Shown: positions 9,601 to 18,090, numbered from the stretch's first letter. The stretch is 33,965 nt of DNA from Gammaproteobacteria bacterium (GCA_012960755.1 DUAT01000046.1:1-33965); one strand, 5' to 3'. Made by a program: numbers and translations. The notes: generated by a model not told the origin, from the letters alone.

Positions 9601-10232
9601 GCACAGAGGCGACGCGTGCAGCGATCAGATCAGTTTCTGCTATCTCGATCAATGCTGGCGAGATTGTGACGGATGGTCTCGATATTGAGTGGAATTACGA
9701 TTTCAACACGGATTTGGGGCTATTCGGCGTTGGCATGGAATACACTCATGTGAACCAATATACCTTTAAGGATATTCCTGGTCTGGAGAACGGATTTTAC
9801 GGTACGGGTATCTTCGATGCGGCAGGTACGACGGGTGGTGAAGGTCTTGTGCGTTCGCTTCCGGATAACAGAGGCCACATCCGCTTGTGGTGGTATGGAG
9901 AGAAAAACTTTGTGACTATCTTTAACCGGCATATCGGTTCATACCGGGATCTCGTTGCAGATTTTGTAAGAGAAGCTAACAATGCAGAGACTGCTGCCAG
10001 AGTGAGGGATACGGTTCCCAGTTACAATTCCTGGGATTTTCATTACCAATACCGGCACTCGTTTAATAGTGACAAGGTGGATGCCGTGATCATCTCTGTC
10101 AATGTGATGGATGTATTCAACTCTCCGCTGCCATTCCGTGAAACAGGTTCCTCAGGTCTGCGCTATGACGGACAAGCGCCGATCGATCCCCGTGGCCGAA
10201 GAGCCAATATCGTCGCTCGAGTCATTTTCTAG
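6672..10232 (+). CDS. TonB-dependent outer membrane receptor
   Basis: This 1186-residue receptor should import a large or scarce substrate across the outer membrane using TonB energy. It has an N-terminal signal peptide (a charged start, hydrophobic core AYLVCVGLLSSLYGG, cleavage near VLAEE), a TonB-box-like EEVIVTG, a plug domain (about 55-185, with NLRGLGPNSTLVLINGKR and RVEILLDGGSALYGSDAVAG), and a long beta barrel ending in phenylalanine (VARVIF), the usual insertion signal. It is longer than most siderophore receptors (650-800 residues), like the receptors that take up carbohydrates or other bulky molecules in marine proteobacteria. I chose the ATG at 6672 over an in-frame TTG at 6666 because ACGGGAG lies at a good distance. 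Module 3 directly controls it, so import is probably induced with the rest of the island. Confidence 0.93.
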   Translation: MTDQRKNLRRIGAYLVCVGLLSSLYGGSVLAEENEENEELEEVIVTGSYLPGSAEDAPSPVKVIGREQFDEEGAFTLFDVVRNLTVNSGSLGNNESGGVGISNDLVGTENVNLRGLGPNSTLVLINGKRLAPVAAQTTSGGEVVDTGTIPSIMIERVEILLDGGSALYGSDAVAGVFNIIMRNNFEGLEIETQAGGMTEAIEDGNKRIAGIWGWGSADDKTNFVLSGEYYHQDEVGVSKANFFDPSLQQFIGHVGSIITPIMGFDGEQLNPDWLNQEIVDQAIAEGGPGGARLTDPLCQTLTTTGGDPFFVGHQWAGIGYPSSQCYEDTRDLRQITTEYERSSIAGNFSHVFNDHLELYSFFNFADAEAVWASDGITYSPYATYNLAQPGAFGGAILASGLELGYFAPYVVREGREPLAAPTYIPNHPGAGYNGGPNISVINNQTVGFPRTRSDKQSNQQKATTVQMGLRGDFEFANRTLDYDIGLSWSENSLEATGLHFNRERTELAANGLGGPNCVPNGVDDFDFQTPRYAWGGWNAYDYLGFVTTGSSAENVNNLHQSMSLALTSNNQGVGDCQFLNPYLSSLTNPELANSDELLDWIREDVMLTDKRNKVAVFDAVIFGELFEMAGGTAQFAAGVQHRRENRDSNAASLLDPVGRGLSNWAIKSFNDDGPIYNDEGVMIRESGTVAETHDFISNSLTCDRCSYTFDLERTVSSVFLELSLPVWEKFESQIAVRYEDYGGSIGGNVTPKIAVSYKPMDTLLLRGSFSQSFRAPNVGVVHNGLESFGAYVQDPLRAQAVRAGILPPTEENYRGQGAYFVGAPSPDLTPEEADTYSIGLQWVPDEFLGVNLRGFDFGATYWRFEYSDRVGRQPANEAFNVEVEAFLIAAADPDNYILNSTQQPYGVALTDYKTKCDPIALSAEHGDGLPDYPLADIAFPLATTPNPASPNIDDFPRLDCIVDPATYLVDTVQRATGTEATRAAIRSVSAISINAGEIVTDGLDIEWNYDFNTDLGLFGVGMEYTHVNQYTFKDIPGLENGFYGTGIFDAAGTTGGEGLVRSLPDNRGHIRLWWYGEKNFVTIFNRHIGSYRDLVADFVREANNAETAARVRDTVPSYNSWDFHYQYRHSFNSDKVDAVIISVNVMDVFNSPLPFRETGSSGLRYDGQAPIDPRGRRANIVARVIF

Positions 10233-10358
10233 TTGGGGACGCCTAGTTGGAGACGCCTAGTTAGACCGAAGCGATTTGGCTTCAACATCAGGGCTGGATC
10301 AGCACTGATGCTTGACCCAAGGATGGGATAAACCAATCTGATTCTCTGCCTTTTTCTG

Positions 10359-10454
10359 CACGCCATCTATGCAGTCGAGTAGTTCTTGTATTCCTTCCCC
10401 GCTGTCCCCTGCAGTGGGCTGTGCAAGGCCTAAGCTCGTAGATGGCGTGTTTTT
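10359..10454 (+). terminator. Possible terminator after the receptor gene
   Basis: CACGCCATCTATG (10359-10371) pairs with CGTAGATGGCGTG (10437-10449) over 13 bases with one G-U pair, and is followed at once by TTTTT. The loop is ~65 bases and could hold inner structure, longer than a normal intrinsic terminator. The rest of 10233-10556 holds a short tandem repeat (two copies of GACGCCTAGTT near 10238-10262) and no gene I can support. Confidence 0.45.
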
Positions 10455-10556
10455 ATGCGCTAGAGTTTTGTCGATTCAGGAAAAAATCAAGGTAAGAAAA
10501 TCAGGTGTCTGTTAACAAAATTGATAGATAACCGAACGTTATGCGAGAGACCCACT

Positions 10557-10610
10557 ATGACTTCTGAGCCCCTGAATAAGAGTCTTCGTGCCAAGGCTGA
10601 TGCAGCATGA
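10557..10610 (+). CDS. 17-residue leader ORF overlapping the ABC gene start
   Basis: ATG at 10557 opens a 17-codon frame (MTSEPLNKSLRAKADAA) whose TGA overlaps the ATG of the ABC transporter as ATGA. A GAGAG sequence sits about 8 bases upstream. Such an overlap usually couples translation of the downstream gene to the short frame. The peptide has no signal or recognisable precursor features. It could also be the remnant of a lost upstream gene. Translation is not proven. Confidence 0.35.
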   Translation: MTSEPLNKSLRAKADAA

Positions 10611-13123
10611 GCGCCTTTGTCATAGCAGCATTGGGAGCCATGATTCTATCCACAGCGATACCTCTGGCGGTTTGGTTGGTCAGTAGAAAGGCGGCGAGCA
10701 TTTCCCAAGACCCACAAGACCAACATCGCGCAGTGGCGTTGCCATTCTTTGGTAACGGCAGTATTCCTCAAGATCGAGCGCTGGACCACGAGGACGACAA
10801 ACACACACTCAGTGCGATCGTCAGCTTGCTGTTGAGGTCATGGCCATTCATCAAGCCACAGTTGCTGGGGACGTGGTTTGTACCAGGTGAGGGGACAGGC
10901 AGGCACATAGCCGATAGTGTCGGTGGCGGTGGTTACAGTCTGTTTTATGCCCCCTTTGCTGTGACTTCGATTGCCTTCTTTGGACCTCTGTTGGGTTTGG
11001 TGCCTGTTGACATGGTCTATCCTCTTAACCTGCTTTATTACTGTGTGTTCGGCATGACCCTAGGGATGTGGACCTTGGTGACTTTTGACACCAACGCGCG
11101 CATTCAGGCTGTCACTGCGATTGCCTTGGCTGTTTGTGGTCTCGCGACATTGCTGATTGCTGCGCTGGTGGTGGATGGTATGGCGAGTCTTCTCTATGCC
11201 GTGCTGGTGGTTGGTGCTTGCATCATGGGCTGGATGGTACAGCTAAAAACGTCAGACGGGTCAATACAGGTGCGTATTCGCGTGCACGCACACCTCGCTT
11301 ACTTCTATATTATGATTGGCATCCAGGGATTCATCGCACTGGCGATGGGGCTCATCATCGCAGACCTGCTGAGTCAGTCCCTGATGTTGGGTGAACCTCT
11401 CATGCCGGGCCTGGCGAATTTCTTTGGGCATCCCGAGTGGGCGAGGGGATATGGCCTGGCTGACTTAACGATTGAACAACGTCACGAGCTAAAATACTAC
11501 TATGTGTATCTTACCTTTGGCTTGTGGGTTCTTAATCTGCCGATCGGGGTTGTCACGCCCTATTACCATGTCTGGATCATGCAGAGAATCAATCAGGATT
11601 TACGATTGGCATTGGTAGAACGTTGGCATCAGCTCTCTCTGTCTTACCACAACGATCACCGTACCGGCGATTCCATTTACCGAATTTATCAAGACAGTGC
11701 CCAGGTAACTGCTGTTATTGGTCAGCTTGCCGGTGTCGTAACGACGATCTGGGGCTATTTCATGGCCTTGGTTTTGTTAACCTTCTTAAGCCCGACGATG
11801 GGTCTTGTTGGCGCAACGTTATTGGTGCCTGCCTTTCTGTGGGGGCGCTGGGCGATGCCGCGTATGAGAACCAAGAGCCTGATTTATCGTGGCGCGACTT
11901 CAGACGTTACCTCCCGTGCGCATGAAGTATTTGCATCCATCCGTTTGATTAAAGCCTACGGCGTGGAAGACAAAGCGCAAAAGGAAATGGAGCAGGATTC
12001 AATCGTCGCATTCAACGCCGCATTTCAAGCTCGATTGCTCGTGGCCTTGGTCACAATCGTCATGTTCAGCATTGCAGCCCTGTTTATGTTGGCGGGTGAA
12101 TTCTACATGGCCATTATGGCTAACAGGGGCAACGAGACATTTGCCCGAGAACTTATCGCGCTAATGGGCTTCAGCTTTGTTGTCTGGAACCTAGGGGCGT
12201 TTGAATGGGCTAAGGGTAAGTTCCACGAAACCACAGGGTCTGTCAGGGGCGTCATGCGTCAATGGCTAACGGCTCAGGATATGGCCATGGGGTTAGTCAG
12301 GGTTTTTGACATCCTTGATGTTGAACCCGATATAAAGGATAGAGCCGATGCGGTGACATTGAGCGAATTCAGGCAAAACATCTGTTTTGATAATGTTCAC
12401 TTTTGTTACCAGTCTGATCGACGCGTGCTGGCAGGGGTCAGTTTCAGTGTGAAGCCGAGTAGTGTGACCGCTATCGTCGGGCCGACGGGATCGGGGAAAA
12501 GCACCTTGATGGGGATGTTGCTGCGACTGTACGATCCGCAGTCCGGCGTGATCTCAATCGACGGACTGTCGTTAGATGGGTACTCGGTAGATTCTTTACG
12601 AAAAAATGTAGCGATAGCACTGCAGGAAAATGTTCTGTTTGCACTCAGCGTGCGTGAGAACATTCGCTATGTTGCACCTGATGCATCAGACCAACAAGTT
12701 GAAGAAGCGATCAAGGTGTCCTGTATGGATGACTTTGTTGCGGGCCTGCCAGAGGGAATCGACACGATTCTTGGTGATCGGGGCGGTAAATTGTCGACCG
12801 GTCAAAGGCAACGATTGTCAATCGCACGGGCCGTGGTAAGAGATACGCCGATTCTGATTCTGGATGAACCTACGGCAGCGCTGGACGCAGCAACGGAACA
12901 TCGGGTGATGACCAATTTGGCCGAGTGGGGTCGAGGTCGAGCAATATTTTTGATCACGCATCGTATATCGACGATCCGCCGCGCGGAAAACATTATCTAT
13001 CTGGATGGTGGTTGCATTGTTGAAGAAGGTAATCATGACTCCTTGATGTGCTTAGAGAATGGTCGTTATCGGTCGTTTGTTGAGACCGAATCGGGTCTAT
13101 CTGACAGTTTAGTGGAGGTGTGA
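10607..13123 (+). CDS. ABC transporter, fused membrane/ATPase half (first of a pair)
   Basis: This 838-residue half-transporter has an exporter-type layout, membrane domain followed by ATPase. The ATPase shows Walker A GPTGSGKST (from residue 625), the Q-loop region IALQENVLF, signature LSTGQRQRLSIARA, Walker B ILILDEPTAALD and the switch histidine in LITHRIST. Before the usual six-helix exporter core (about residues 290-560) it has an extra ~280-residue N-terminal part: one helix at the very start, a soluble stretch, then several more hydrophobic segments (about 110-255). That extension is unusual; half-exporters are normally ~580-620 residues. The next gene overlaps its stop codon, so the two products probably form a heterodimer. 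Export of a toxic or reactive small molecule is the family expectation; the substrate is unknown. No copy of the operator module precedes it. Confidence 0.9.
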   Translation: MSAFVIAALGAMILSTAIPLAVWLVSRKAASISQDPQDQHRAVALPFFGNGSIPQDRALDHEDDKHTLSAIVSLLLRSWPFIKPQLLGTWFVPGEGTGRHIADSVGGGGYSLFYAPFAVTSIAFFGPLLGLVPVDMVYPLNLLYYCVFGMTLGMWTLVTFDTNARIQAVTAIALAVCGLATLLIAALVVDGMASLLYAVLVVGACIMGWMVQLKTSDGSIQVRIRVHAHLAYFYIMIGIQGFIALAMGLIIADLLSQSLMLGEPLMPGLANFFGHPEWARGYGLADLTIEQRHELKYYYVYLTFGLWVLNLPIGVVTPYYHVWIMQRINQDLRLALVERWHQLSLSYHNDHRTGDSIYRIYQDSAQVTAVIGQLAGVVTTIWGYFMALVLLTFLSPTMGLVGATLLVPAFLWGRWAMPRMRTKSLIYRGATSDVTSRAHEVFASIRLIKAYGVEDKAQKEMEQDSIVAFNAAFQARLLVALVTIVMFSIAALFMLAGEFYMAIMANRGNETFARELIALMGFSFVVWNLGAFEWAKGKFHETTGSVRGVMRQWLTAQDMAMGLVRVFDILDVEPDIKDRADAVTLSEFRQNICFDNVHFCYQSDRRVLAGVSFSVKPSSVTAIVGPTGSGKSTLMGMLLRLYDPQSGVISIDGLSLDGYSVDSLRKNVAIALQENVLFALSVRENIRYVAPDASDQQVEEAIKVSCMDDFVAGLPEGIDTILGDRGGKLSTGQRQRLSIARAVVRDTPILILDEPTAALDAATEHRVMTNLAEWGRGRAIFLITHRISTIRRAENIIYLDGGCIVEEGNHDSLMCLENGRYRSFVETESGLSDSLVEV

Positions 13124-15186
13124 GTGTGAGTGATATCGCAGCCGGAGGCACAGATGAACAGTATAAAGAACCAGGAGATTCGTCTTCATCACAACCGATA
13201 GATAAAGATCTGGATGCAAAAGTCAGATTGCTGGACACCGATGCTGAGATGGATTTCAAGGAAACCCTTGTAATCATCGCTCGTAGCTGGGCGTTCATTG
13301 GTTTGTTCAAAGGCAGGTTCGCCCTTAAATGGATACTTAACATGGGTGGCTTGCTTTACCCCGTGTTCGTGCTGCCCTGGGGTGTCAAAATTGTGATTGA
13401 CCAGGTGGTATTGAACAAGCCCGTCACCAGTACAGACGGTTATCCAAGCTGGCTGCACCCTTTGATAGAGGCTTTTTATGGCATGCCACCCATCGAAATC
13501 ATGGGCTGGTTGACGGTTATTGCAATTGTTCTGGTGATAGTTTTCGGAGCTTATGCCCCAGGTGCGGCAAACGATACAACTGATGGCGGTATGGCCGAGG
13601 GAATGGACACGGCGACCCAACAGGAGAATCTGACCCATGGTGGCCACAGTTTCGCTGGTGGCATTTGGGGTTACTGTGAGTACAAGTTAAACTCACGCCT
13701 GACCCAGTCAGTGAATCACTTGGTACGTGCCAAACTATTCGCTCGCATCAAATCACTACCCATGACTGTGTTAGATGATCAACGCATCGGCGACTCCGTT
13801 TATCGTGTGATGTATGACGCACCCTCGATTAATCAGATTTTCTATGAGGTGATCAATCGGCCTACGCTTTCGACCGCTGTCTTTCTAGCAGCCATGTACA
13901 ACCTCGCCAGTGCCTATCCCGATGTGCCGGAACTTATCTGGTTTCCGGCATCACTACTGCCGTTTTACTTTTTTATCACTGTGCCATTTTCCGGTTGGGT
14001 TCGCCGCAGACATCAGGCGAGCCGTTCAGCGGGTTCTGTCGTCACCAGTACCATCGAAGAGGGTATGGACAATGTGCTTGCGGTTCAGAGCCTTGGCGGC
14101 AACAAAAAGGAAAAGGCGCGATTTGGCAGTGACAGTGATGAATCATTCAAGCAATTTCGGGGTACGGTTGTTGTCGGTATCCTGATTGGTCAGGTGACAG
14201 GGCTCGCGCAGGTCTTAGTCGTGACCCTGGTTTTCTGGTTTATTATTGGCAATGTCATTGATGGAAGATTCACGCCGGGTGACTATGGTGCTTTGTTTTT
14301 CTATTATGGTTGGATGCGAGGCCCTGCAATAAGCCTGGCGACCTTATGGATACACTTGCAGGCATATGCCGTTGGCATGCGTCGGGTGTTCGCGCTGATG
14401 GACCTGCCTCGAGAGGAAGACTTAGGTGCAACGGAATTAGGAACCATCGAGTCAGGTATTCGATTTGAAAACGTTGGTTTGGTCTATCCGGATGGTCGTC
14501 GCGCCCTTGATAAGATCAATCTAAGCGTAAACATTGGACAGATCGTCGCGTTTGTTGGGCCGACTGGTGCGGGTAAGACTTCCCTGGCGTATTTAATTCC
14601 ACGATATCACTTGGCAACTGAAGGTCAGGTGTTGATCGAAAGGCATGATGTCAAAGATCTTACTGTGAAGAGTCTTCGCGATCAGATCACCTATGTCTTT
14701 CAGGAAACGCAGTTATCCTCGGAATCAATCCTGAAGAATATTTGTTTTGGGAAACCCAATGCAGCATTCGAGGAAGTCGAACACGTTGCAAAGATTGCCG
14801 GGATTCATGATTTCATTACTTCTCTGCCAGAAGGCTATGAGACGAAACTCGGGACTGGCAGCAGCAAACTATCGGTAGGCCAGAAGCAAAGAGTTTCCAT
14901 TGCCAGAGGGCTTCTGAGAGAAAGTAAGATACTTATTCTGGATGAGCCCACTTCGGCATTAGACCCGGAGACTGAGAAATTTCTGGTACAGGCGCTCCAC
15001 GAGGCGGCAAAGGATCGTTTGGTGATTATCATTGCTCATCGACTTTCTACCATTCGACAGGCGGACACTATCGTTTTTCTCAAAGACGGCGAGGTTAGGG
15101 AGAAAGGCAGTCATGATGAGTTGATGGATATCGCTGATGGCCACTATCGTGAGTTTGTTGATTTGCAAACCAACGTGGCAGTGTAG
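13120..15186 (+). CDS. ABC transporter, fused membrane/ATPase half (second of a pair)
   Basis: This is a 688-residue exporter-type half-transporter. It starts with GTG at 13120, overlapping the preceding gene's TGA by four bases; another in-frame GTG lies two codons on. The membrane domain includes a hydrophilic insertion (about residues 148-180, rich in G, T, D and H) after the second hydrophobic segment. The ATPase carries Walker A GPTGAGKTS, signature LSVGQKQRVSIARG, Walker B ILILDEPTSALD with the catalytic glutamate, and the H-loop IIAHRLST. Both partners keep complete motifs, so neither ATP site looks degenerate, unlike many heterodimeric exporters. It probably works with the 10607 product. 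The glycosidase starts 52 bases downstream, in the same apparent operon. Confidence 0.92.
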   Translation: MSVSDIAAGGTDEQYKEPGDSSSSQPIDKDLDAKVRLLDTDAEMDFKETLVIIARSWAFIGLFKGRFALKWILNMGGLLYPVFVLPWGVKIVIDQVVLNKPVTSTDGYPSWLHPLIEAFYGMPPIEIMGWLTVIAIVLVIVFGAYAPGAANDTTDGGMAEGMDTATQQENLTHGGHSFAGGIWGYCEYKLNSRLTQSVNHLVRAKLFARIKSLPMTVLDDQRIGDSVYRVMYDAPSINQIFYEVINRPTLSTAVFLAAMYNLASAYPDVPELIWFPASLLPFYFFITVPFSGWVRRRHQASRSAGSVVTSTIEEGMDNVLAVQSLGGNKKEKARFGSDSDESFKQFRGTVVVGILIGQVTGLAQVLVVTLVFWFIIGNVIDGRFTPGDYGALFFYYGWMRGPAISLATLWIHLQAYAVGMRRVFALMDLPREEDLGATELGTIESGIRFENVGLVYPDGRRALDKINLSVNIGQIVAFVGPTGAGKTSLAYLIPRYHLATEGQVLIERHDVKDLTVKSLRDQITYVFQETQLSSESILKNICFGKPNAAFEEVEHVAKIAGIHDFITSLPEGYETKLGTGSSKLSVGQKQRVSIARGLLRESKILILDEPTSALDPETEKFLVQALHEAAKDRLVIIIAHRLSTIRQADTIVFLKDGEVREKGSHDELMDIADGHYREFVDLQTNVAV

Positions 15187-15238
15187 TTCTACCAAAGCCG
15201 AGGCCATACAAGACCACACACAGGCAGGAGATGTCGAT

Positions 15239-16288
15239 ATGCAACAATGGGAAAAATCACGAGCAGAAGCCTGGTACAAAAAGCAGCCGTTTTTTGTGGG
15301 GGCCAACTTCAATCCCAGCACTGCGATCAATCAGTTGGAGATGTGGCAGGCAGACAGCTTTGACCCGGAGACCATCAAGCGCGAGCTGGGCTACGCTAAG
15401 AAGCTCGGTATGAACATGATGCGGGTCTACCTCCATGACTTGTTGTGGCAGCAGGATCCGGTGGGTTTCTGCGATCGTATCGACATCTACCTCGACATTG
15501 CAGACAAGAATGAGATAAAGACGATGTTCGTGCTTTTTGATGACTGCTGGCAGCAGACATCTGCACTGGGGCAGCAGCCAGACCCCATCCCTTTTGTTCA
15601 CAACTCCGGTTGGGTGCAGTCTCCTGGTGTGGAGGTTGTGAATGACCCCGATGCATGGCCTCGCCTTGAGCAGTACGTAAAAGAACTATTGGCGCGCTAC
15701 AAGAGTGATGAGAGAATCGTCGCGTGGGACCTCTACAACGAACCTGGCAACGGCATCAGCGGTGATGCAAGCGGTGGTCAGGATAAGCAAGGTGCACGCA
15801 CCTTGCCACTGCTTCGAGCAGTGTTTGAGTGGGCCAGGACCGTTGAAGGCTTGAGCCAACCCATCACTGCTGGCGTGTGGCATCCCGGACCGGAGTACAA
15901 ATCGCTTAGGGACTTCAGTGTCGAGAACTCCGACATCATTACGTTTCATTCCTATCTACCTCCAGCAGAACTGGGTCGAACGATCATGAGTCTTGGTAGG
16001 CACGAGCGACCGATGATCTGTACCGAATACATGTCCCGGGGTGGCGGTTCTACCTTTCCGTACTGTTTGCCAATTTTTCACAAGCACAATGTTGGGGCCA
16101 TCAACTGGGGTTTGGTATCTGGTAAGACCCAGACGATCTACCCGTGGGGGTGGAGTGCTGAGAAAGGCGAGCCCGACTTGTTGTTTCACGATGTATTCAA
16201 CCCGGATGGCTCCTTGTTGTATCCACACGAGGAGGCTGCTTTCAAACTGGTTGCGAATGTCGAATGTCGAATGTCGAATGTCGAATGA
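15239..16288 (+). CDS. GH5-like (clan GH-A) glycoside hydrolase, cytoplasmic
   Basis: This 349-residue TIM-barrel glycosidase is of the cellulase/GH5-like type. The acid/base is in WDLYNEP (N167-E168-P) and the nucleophile in ICTEYM (E263), 95 residues apart as expected for clan GH-A. I start it at ATG 15239, 8 bases after AGGAG, rather than at an open frame reaching 15137 inside the transporter gene. The protein has no signal peptide, which is notable because most GH5 enzymes are secreted. It should act on an imported sugar or glycoside. It is clearly paralogous to the catalytic part of the lipoprotein at 28711-30918 (shared INQLEMWQADSFD/VNMLEMWQADTYD, MRVYLHD/IRVFLHD). Its last codons are made by a 7-base tandem repeat. 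The exact family and substrate are not settled by sequence. Confidence 0.85.
   Translation: MQQWEKSRAEAWYKKQPFFVGANFNPSTAINQLEMWQADSFDPETIKRELGYAKKLGMNMMRVYLHDLLWQQDPVGFCDRIDIYLDIADKNEIKTMFVLFDDCWQQTSALGQQPDPIPFVHNSGWVQSPGVEVVNDPDAWPRLEQYVKELLARYKSDERIVAWDLYNEPGNGISGDASGGQDKQGARTLPLLRAVFEWARTVEGLSQPITAGVWHPGPEYKSLRDFSVENSDIITFHSYLPPAELGRTIMSLGRHERPMICTEYMSRGGGSTFPYCLPIFHKHNVGAINWGLVSGKTQTIYPWGWSAEKGEPDLLFHDVFNPDGSLLYPHEEAAFKLVANVECRMSNVE
16254..16287 (+). repeat. Heptanucleotide tandem repeat at gene end
   Basis: CGAATGT is repeated four times (16254-16281) followed by CGAATG, and the stop codon of the glycosidase lies at the end of the array. Read in frame, it encodes the terminal NVECRMSNVE. 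A gain or loss of one 7-base unit would shift the frame and change the C-terminus. Confidence 0.85.
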
Positions 16289-16330
16289 AGATTGATATAA
16301 TGTTGTTCTGCAATCAGGGTATAGTTCGCT

Positions 16331-17125
16331 ATGTCAGATCTCATTAAAGATGGTTGCCAGCTTTTCCCGTCGGTGGTTCCCGAAAATCTGCTAAATGCTC
16401 TGCGCACAACCACTGACGAACTCTGTCGACACAAAGATGCAAAACGATCGCAGGGCATCATGCTATCCACCATGGCGGATCCGTTATTGGCAGAACTCAT
16501 TACGCTACCCGCCGCGCTGTTATGTCTTCAGACTTTTGGTTACAGCAACCCGACTTTTACCGATGGCTACATTATAAGCAAGCCCCCTCAGAGCCCGAGA
16601 CTCTTTTGGCACTACGACTGGTTTGCCTGGAAAGACCCCGATGCACGGTCGCCAGTACCACAACAAGTGTTCTTCATGTACTACCTGGTCGACACGACAC
16701 CCGTCAACGGTTGCCTGCGGGTGATTCCCGGCTCACACCGGCAACACAACCCACTCCATGATCAATTGGGCAGTCCCCACAGCGCAGCGTTGAGCCGGAT
16801 CGACAACCCAGACGACGCAGCCTTTTCCACTCGCCCGGACGAAATAGATCTCCCAGTTTGCGCTGGCGATCTGTTAATCGGCGATGCTCGATTATTGCAT
16901 GCCGCCCATGCCAATACATCAGAATCGTTACGAACAGTAATCACATTGTGGTACCAGCCTTGCTTTGATCAGCTACCAGAGAGAGTAAAAGCACAGATGG
17001 TGCGGAAGACCCAACCAACACCTGAGGATTGGCCGAAAGAAGCCAGACGTATGGTCAAGGCGATGCAGCCGACTTACGATGGCGATGCTGAGCCCTACAG
17101 CAGGGATCTGTATCAGGAGGCATAA
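16331..17125 (+). CDS. Phytanoyl-CoA dioxygenase (PhyH) family protein
   Basis: This is a 264-residue Fe(II)/2-oxoglutarate oxygenase of the PhyH type, predicted to hydroxylate (or occasionally halogenate) a small substrate in the cytoplasm. The metal-binding triad is visible: H94-Y-D96 in FWHYDWF, and a distal histidine at H190 in LLHAAHANTS, with the 2-oxoglutarate arginine R201 eleven residues later. The double-stranded beta-helix strand CLRVIPGSHR is also typical. The presence of aspartate in HxD argues against a halogenase. It starts 42 bases after the glycosidase and closes the operon begun by the ABC pair. Substrates in this family range from acyl-CoAs to sugars and natural products, so the substrate here is open. 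Confidence 0.87.
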   Translation: MSDLIKDGCQLFPSVVPENLLNALRTTTDELCRHKDAKRSQGIMLSTMADPLLAELITLPAALLCLQTFGYSNPTFTDGYIISKPPQSPRLFWHYDWFAWKDPDARSPVPQQVFFMYYLVDTTPVNGCLRVIPGSHRQHNPLHDQLGSPHSAALSRIDNPDDAAFSTRPDEIDLPVCAGDLLIGDARLLHAAHANTSESLRTVITLWYQPCFDQLPERVKAQMVRKTQPTPEDWPKEARRMVKAMQPTYDGDAEPYSRDLYQEA

Positions 17126-17616
17126 CTAGCGGAGTTGTTCTGGCACTTACTCTACGATTCATCTGCGTTAGAAGGGCGAGTGTTGGTCGAAGGGTATGAC
17201 GTCAAGGATAAAGTCAATATGACATTATAAGAAAAAAATAACCTGGATCTCGTAGATGAGTAATATTGTAAAAGTGGGAAAGGGCAACAAACTGCTTCTT
17301 GCTTCAGCGTGTTCGATAGTCTCCAAAGTTGCCGGTGCCCACAACCTTGTTGGTGAGCAGTGTTGGTGAGGTACTGTGGATAGACCAGTCAGAATACTAT
17401 CAACGGCGATCAGGGTAGTGCTGACCGCGCTGCAGACACATCTCGACCCCGGCAGGTGAATGCCTACAATCGTCTTGAGCCATGCGTGCATCGACGCTCC
17501 TCTTCGAGGGCTTCAGTGACAACCATGAATATAATCAGCTTAAGAACAAAAATACAGGGGCTCCCGACTAAGCGTCCCCGCAATTTTACTGGCGCAAAAA
17601 GCCGCCGCTAGAAAAA
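17126..17616. other. Intergenic region, possible gene remnants
   Basis: About 490 bases hold no intact gene. Short frames read like coding sequence, for example 17255-17370 (MSNIVKVGKGNKLLLAS...), but are broken by stops, and I cannot assign them. An open frame on the - strand (17225-17491) has no recognisable features and looks spurious. Confidence 0.35.
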
Positions 17617-17673
17617 ATGCATAAAAATAAGCATTATGTACATTAATAAGCATTATGTTGAGATTCGTGCTAA
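17617..17673 (-). promoter_or_regulatory. 19-bp operator module 4 (reversed)
   Basis: Units start at 17617, 17636 and 17655 with the same 19-base period. The first is a clean dyad (ATGC-N10-GCAT). Read on the - strand the two best units align to the consensus (ATGCTTATTAATGTACATA and ATGCTTATTTTTATGCATT), so this module is inverted relative to the downstream gene. The embedded promoter is poor on both strands. A TAATGT at 17671-17676 could serve as -10 for the gene at 17719, 45 bases downstream. Confidence 0.65.
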
Positions 17674-17718
17674 TGTAGCACTAAATCAGTTTCAAACATT
17701 TCAGGAGAAGCAATAACA

Positions 17719-18090
17719 ATGAATAATATCTTCCTTGGCCTGATTCTGTTCTTTCTCGCGCTGCTCTCGATTGGCGCCGCCGCAGAGATCAGTCCCGAAA
17801 AGCAGTATGTGCTTTACACCAGCAAATCTATGCAGCTCACTGAGGAACAACAAGTCTTATTCGATAAATGCCTCCAGGATTTTATGAACGATATAAGAGA
17901 GGCTCTCTACAAAGACTATCGCGCCAGTGGCGCGCGTCGGGAGGCAAAGGTTAAGCAAGCCATCACCCTTCTATGGGAAGAGTGGGACGAACCCGTGGGA
18001 GAGATTCTCAGAGAAGATCAGTGGATCGCTTTTCAGTACTACAAAGGCGCATTATCGGCGCTCCTGCTCGCAGAAGGCTATCGGTTGTAG
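17719..18090 (+). CDS. Small exported protein of unknown function
   Basis: This 123-residue protein has a strong signal peptide (FLGLILFFLALLSIGAAAEIS, cleavage near AAA-E), so the mature protein of ~100 residues is periplasmic. The mature part is helical and charged, starting with LTEEQQVLFDKCLQDFM, and has one cysteine. The LTEEQ opening faintly recalls Spy/CpxP-type periplasmic proteins, but I would not assign it there. The start is preceded by AGGAGA. It is the first gene after operator module 4 and precedes the esterase and quinoprotein genes. A chaperone or accessory role for those exported enzymes is possible but unproven. I do not recognise the family. Confidence 0.75.
   Translation: MNNIFLGLILFFLALLSIGAAAEISPEKQYVLYTSKSMQLTEEQQVLFDKCLQDFMNDIREALYKDYRASGARREAKVKQAITLLWEEWDEPVGEILREDQWIAFQYYKGALSALLLAEGYRL

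Noticed and set aside
10557..10610. A RiPP precursor peptide exported by the ABC pair
   Set aside because: The 17-residue frame has no leader/core pattern and no modification enzyme beside it; a coupling leader is simpler.
16331..17125. A PhyH-type halogenase
   Set aside because: The metal-binding aspartate (D96 in HYD) is present, whereas halogenases of this fold have glycine or alanine there.
17225..17491. An 88-aa - strand open frame pointing away from operator module 4
   Set aside because: It has no family features and no ribosome site, and overlaps coding-like remnants on the other strand; I see no support for a gene.
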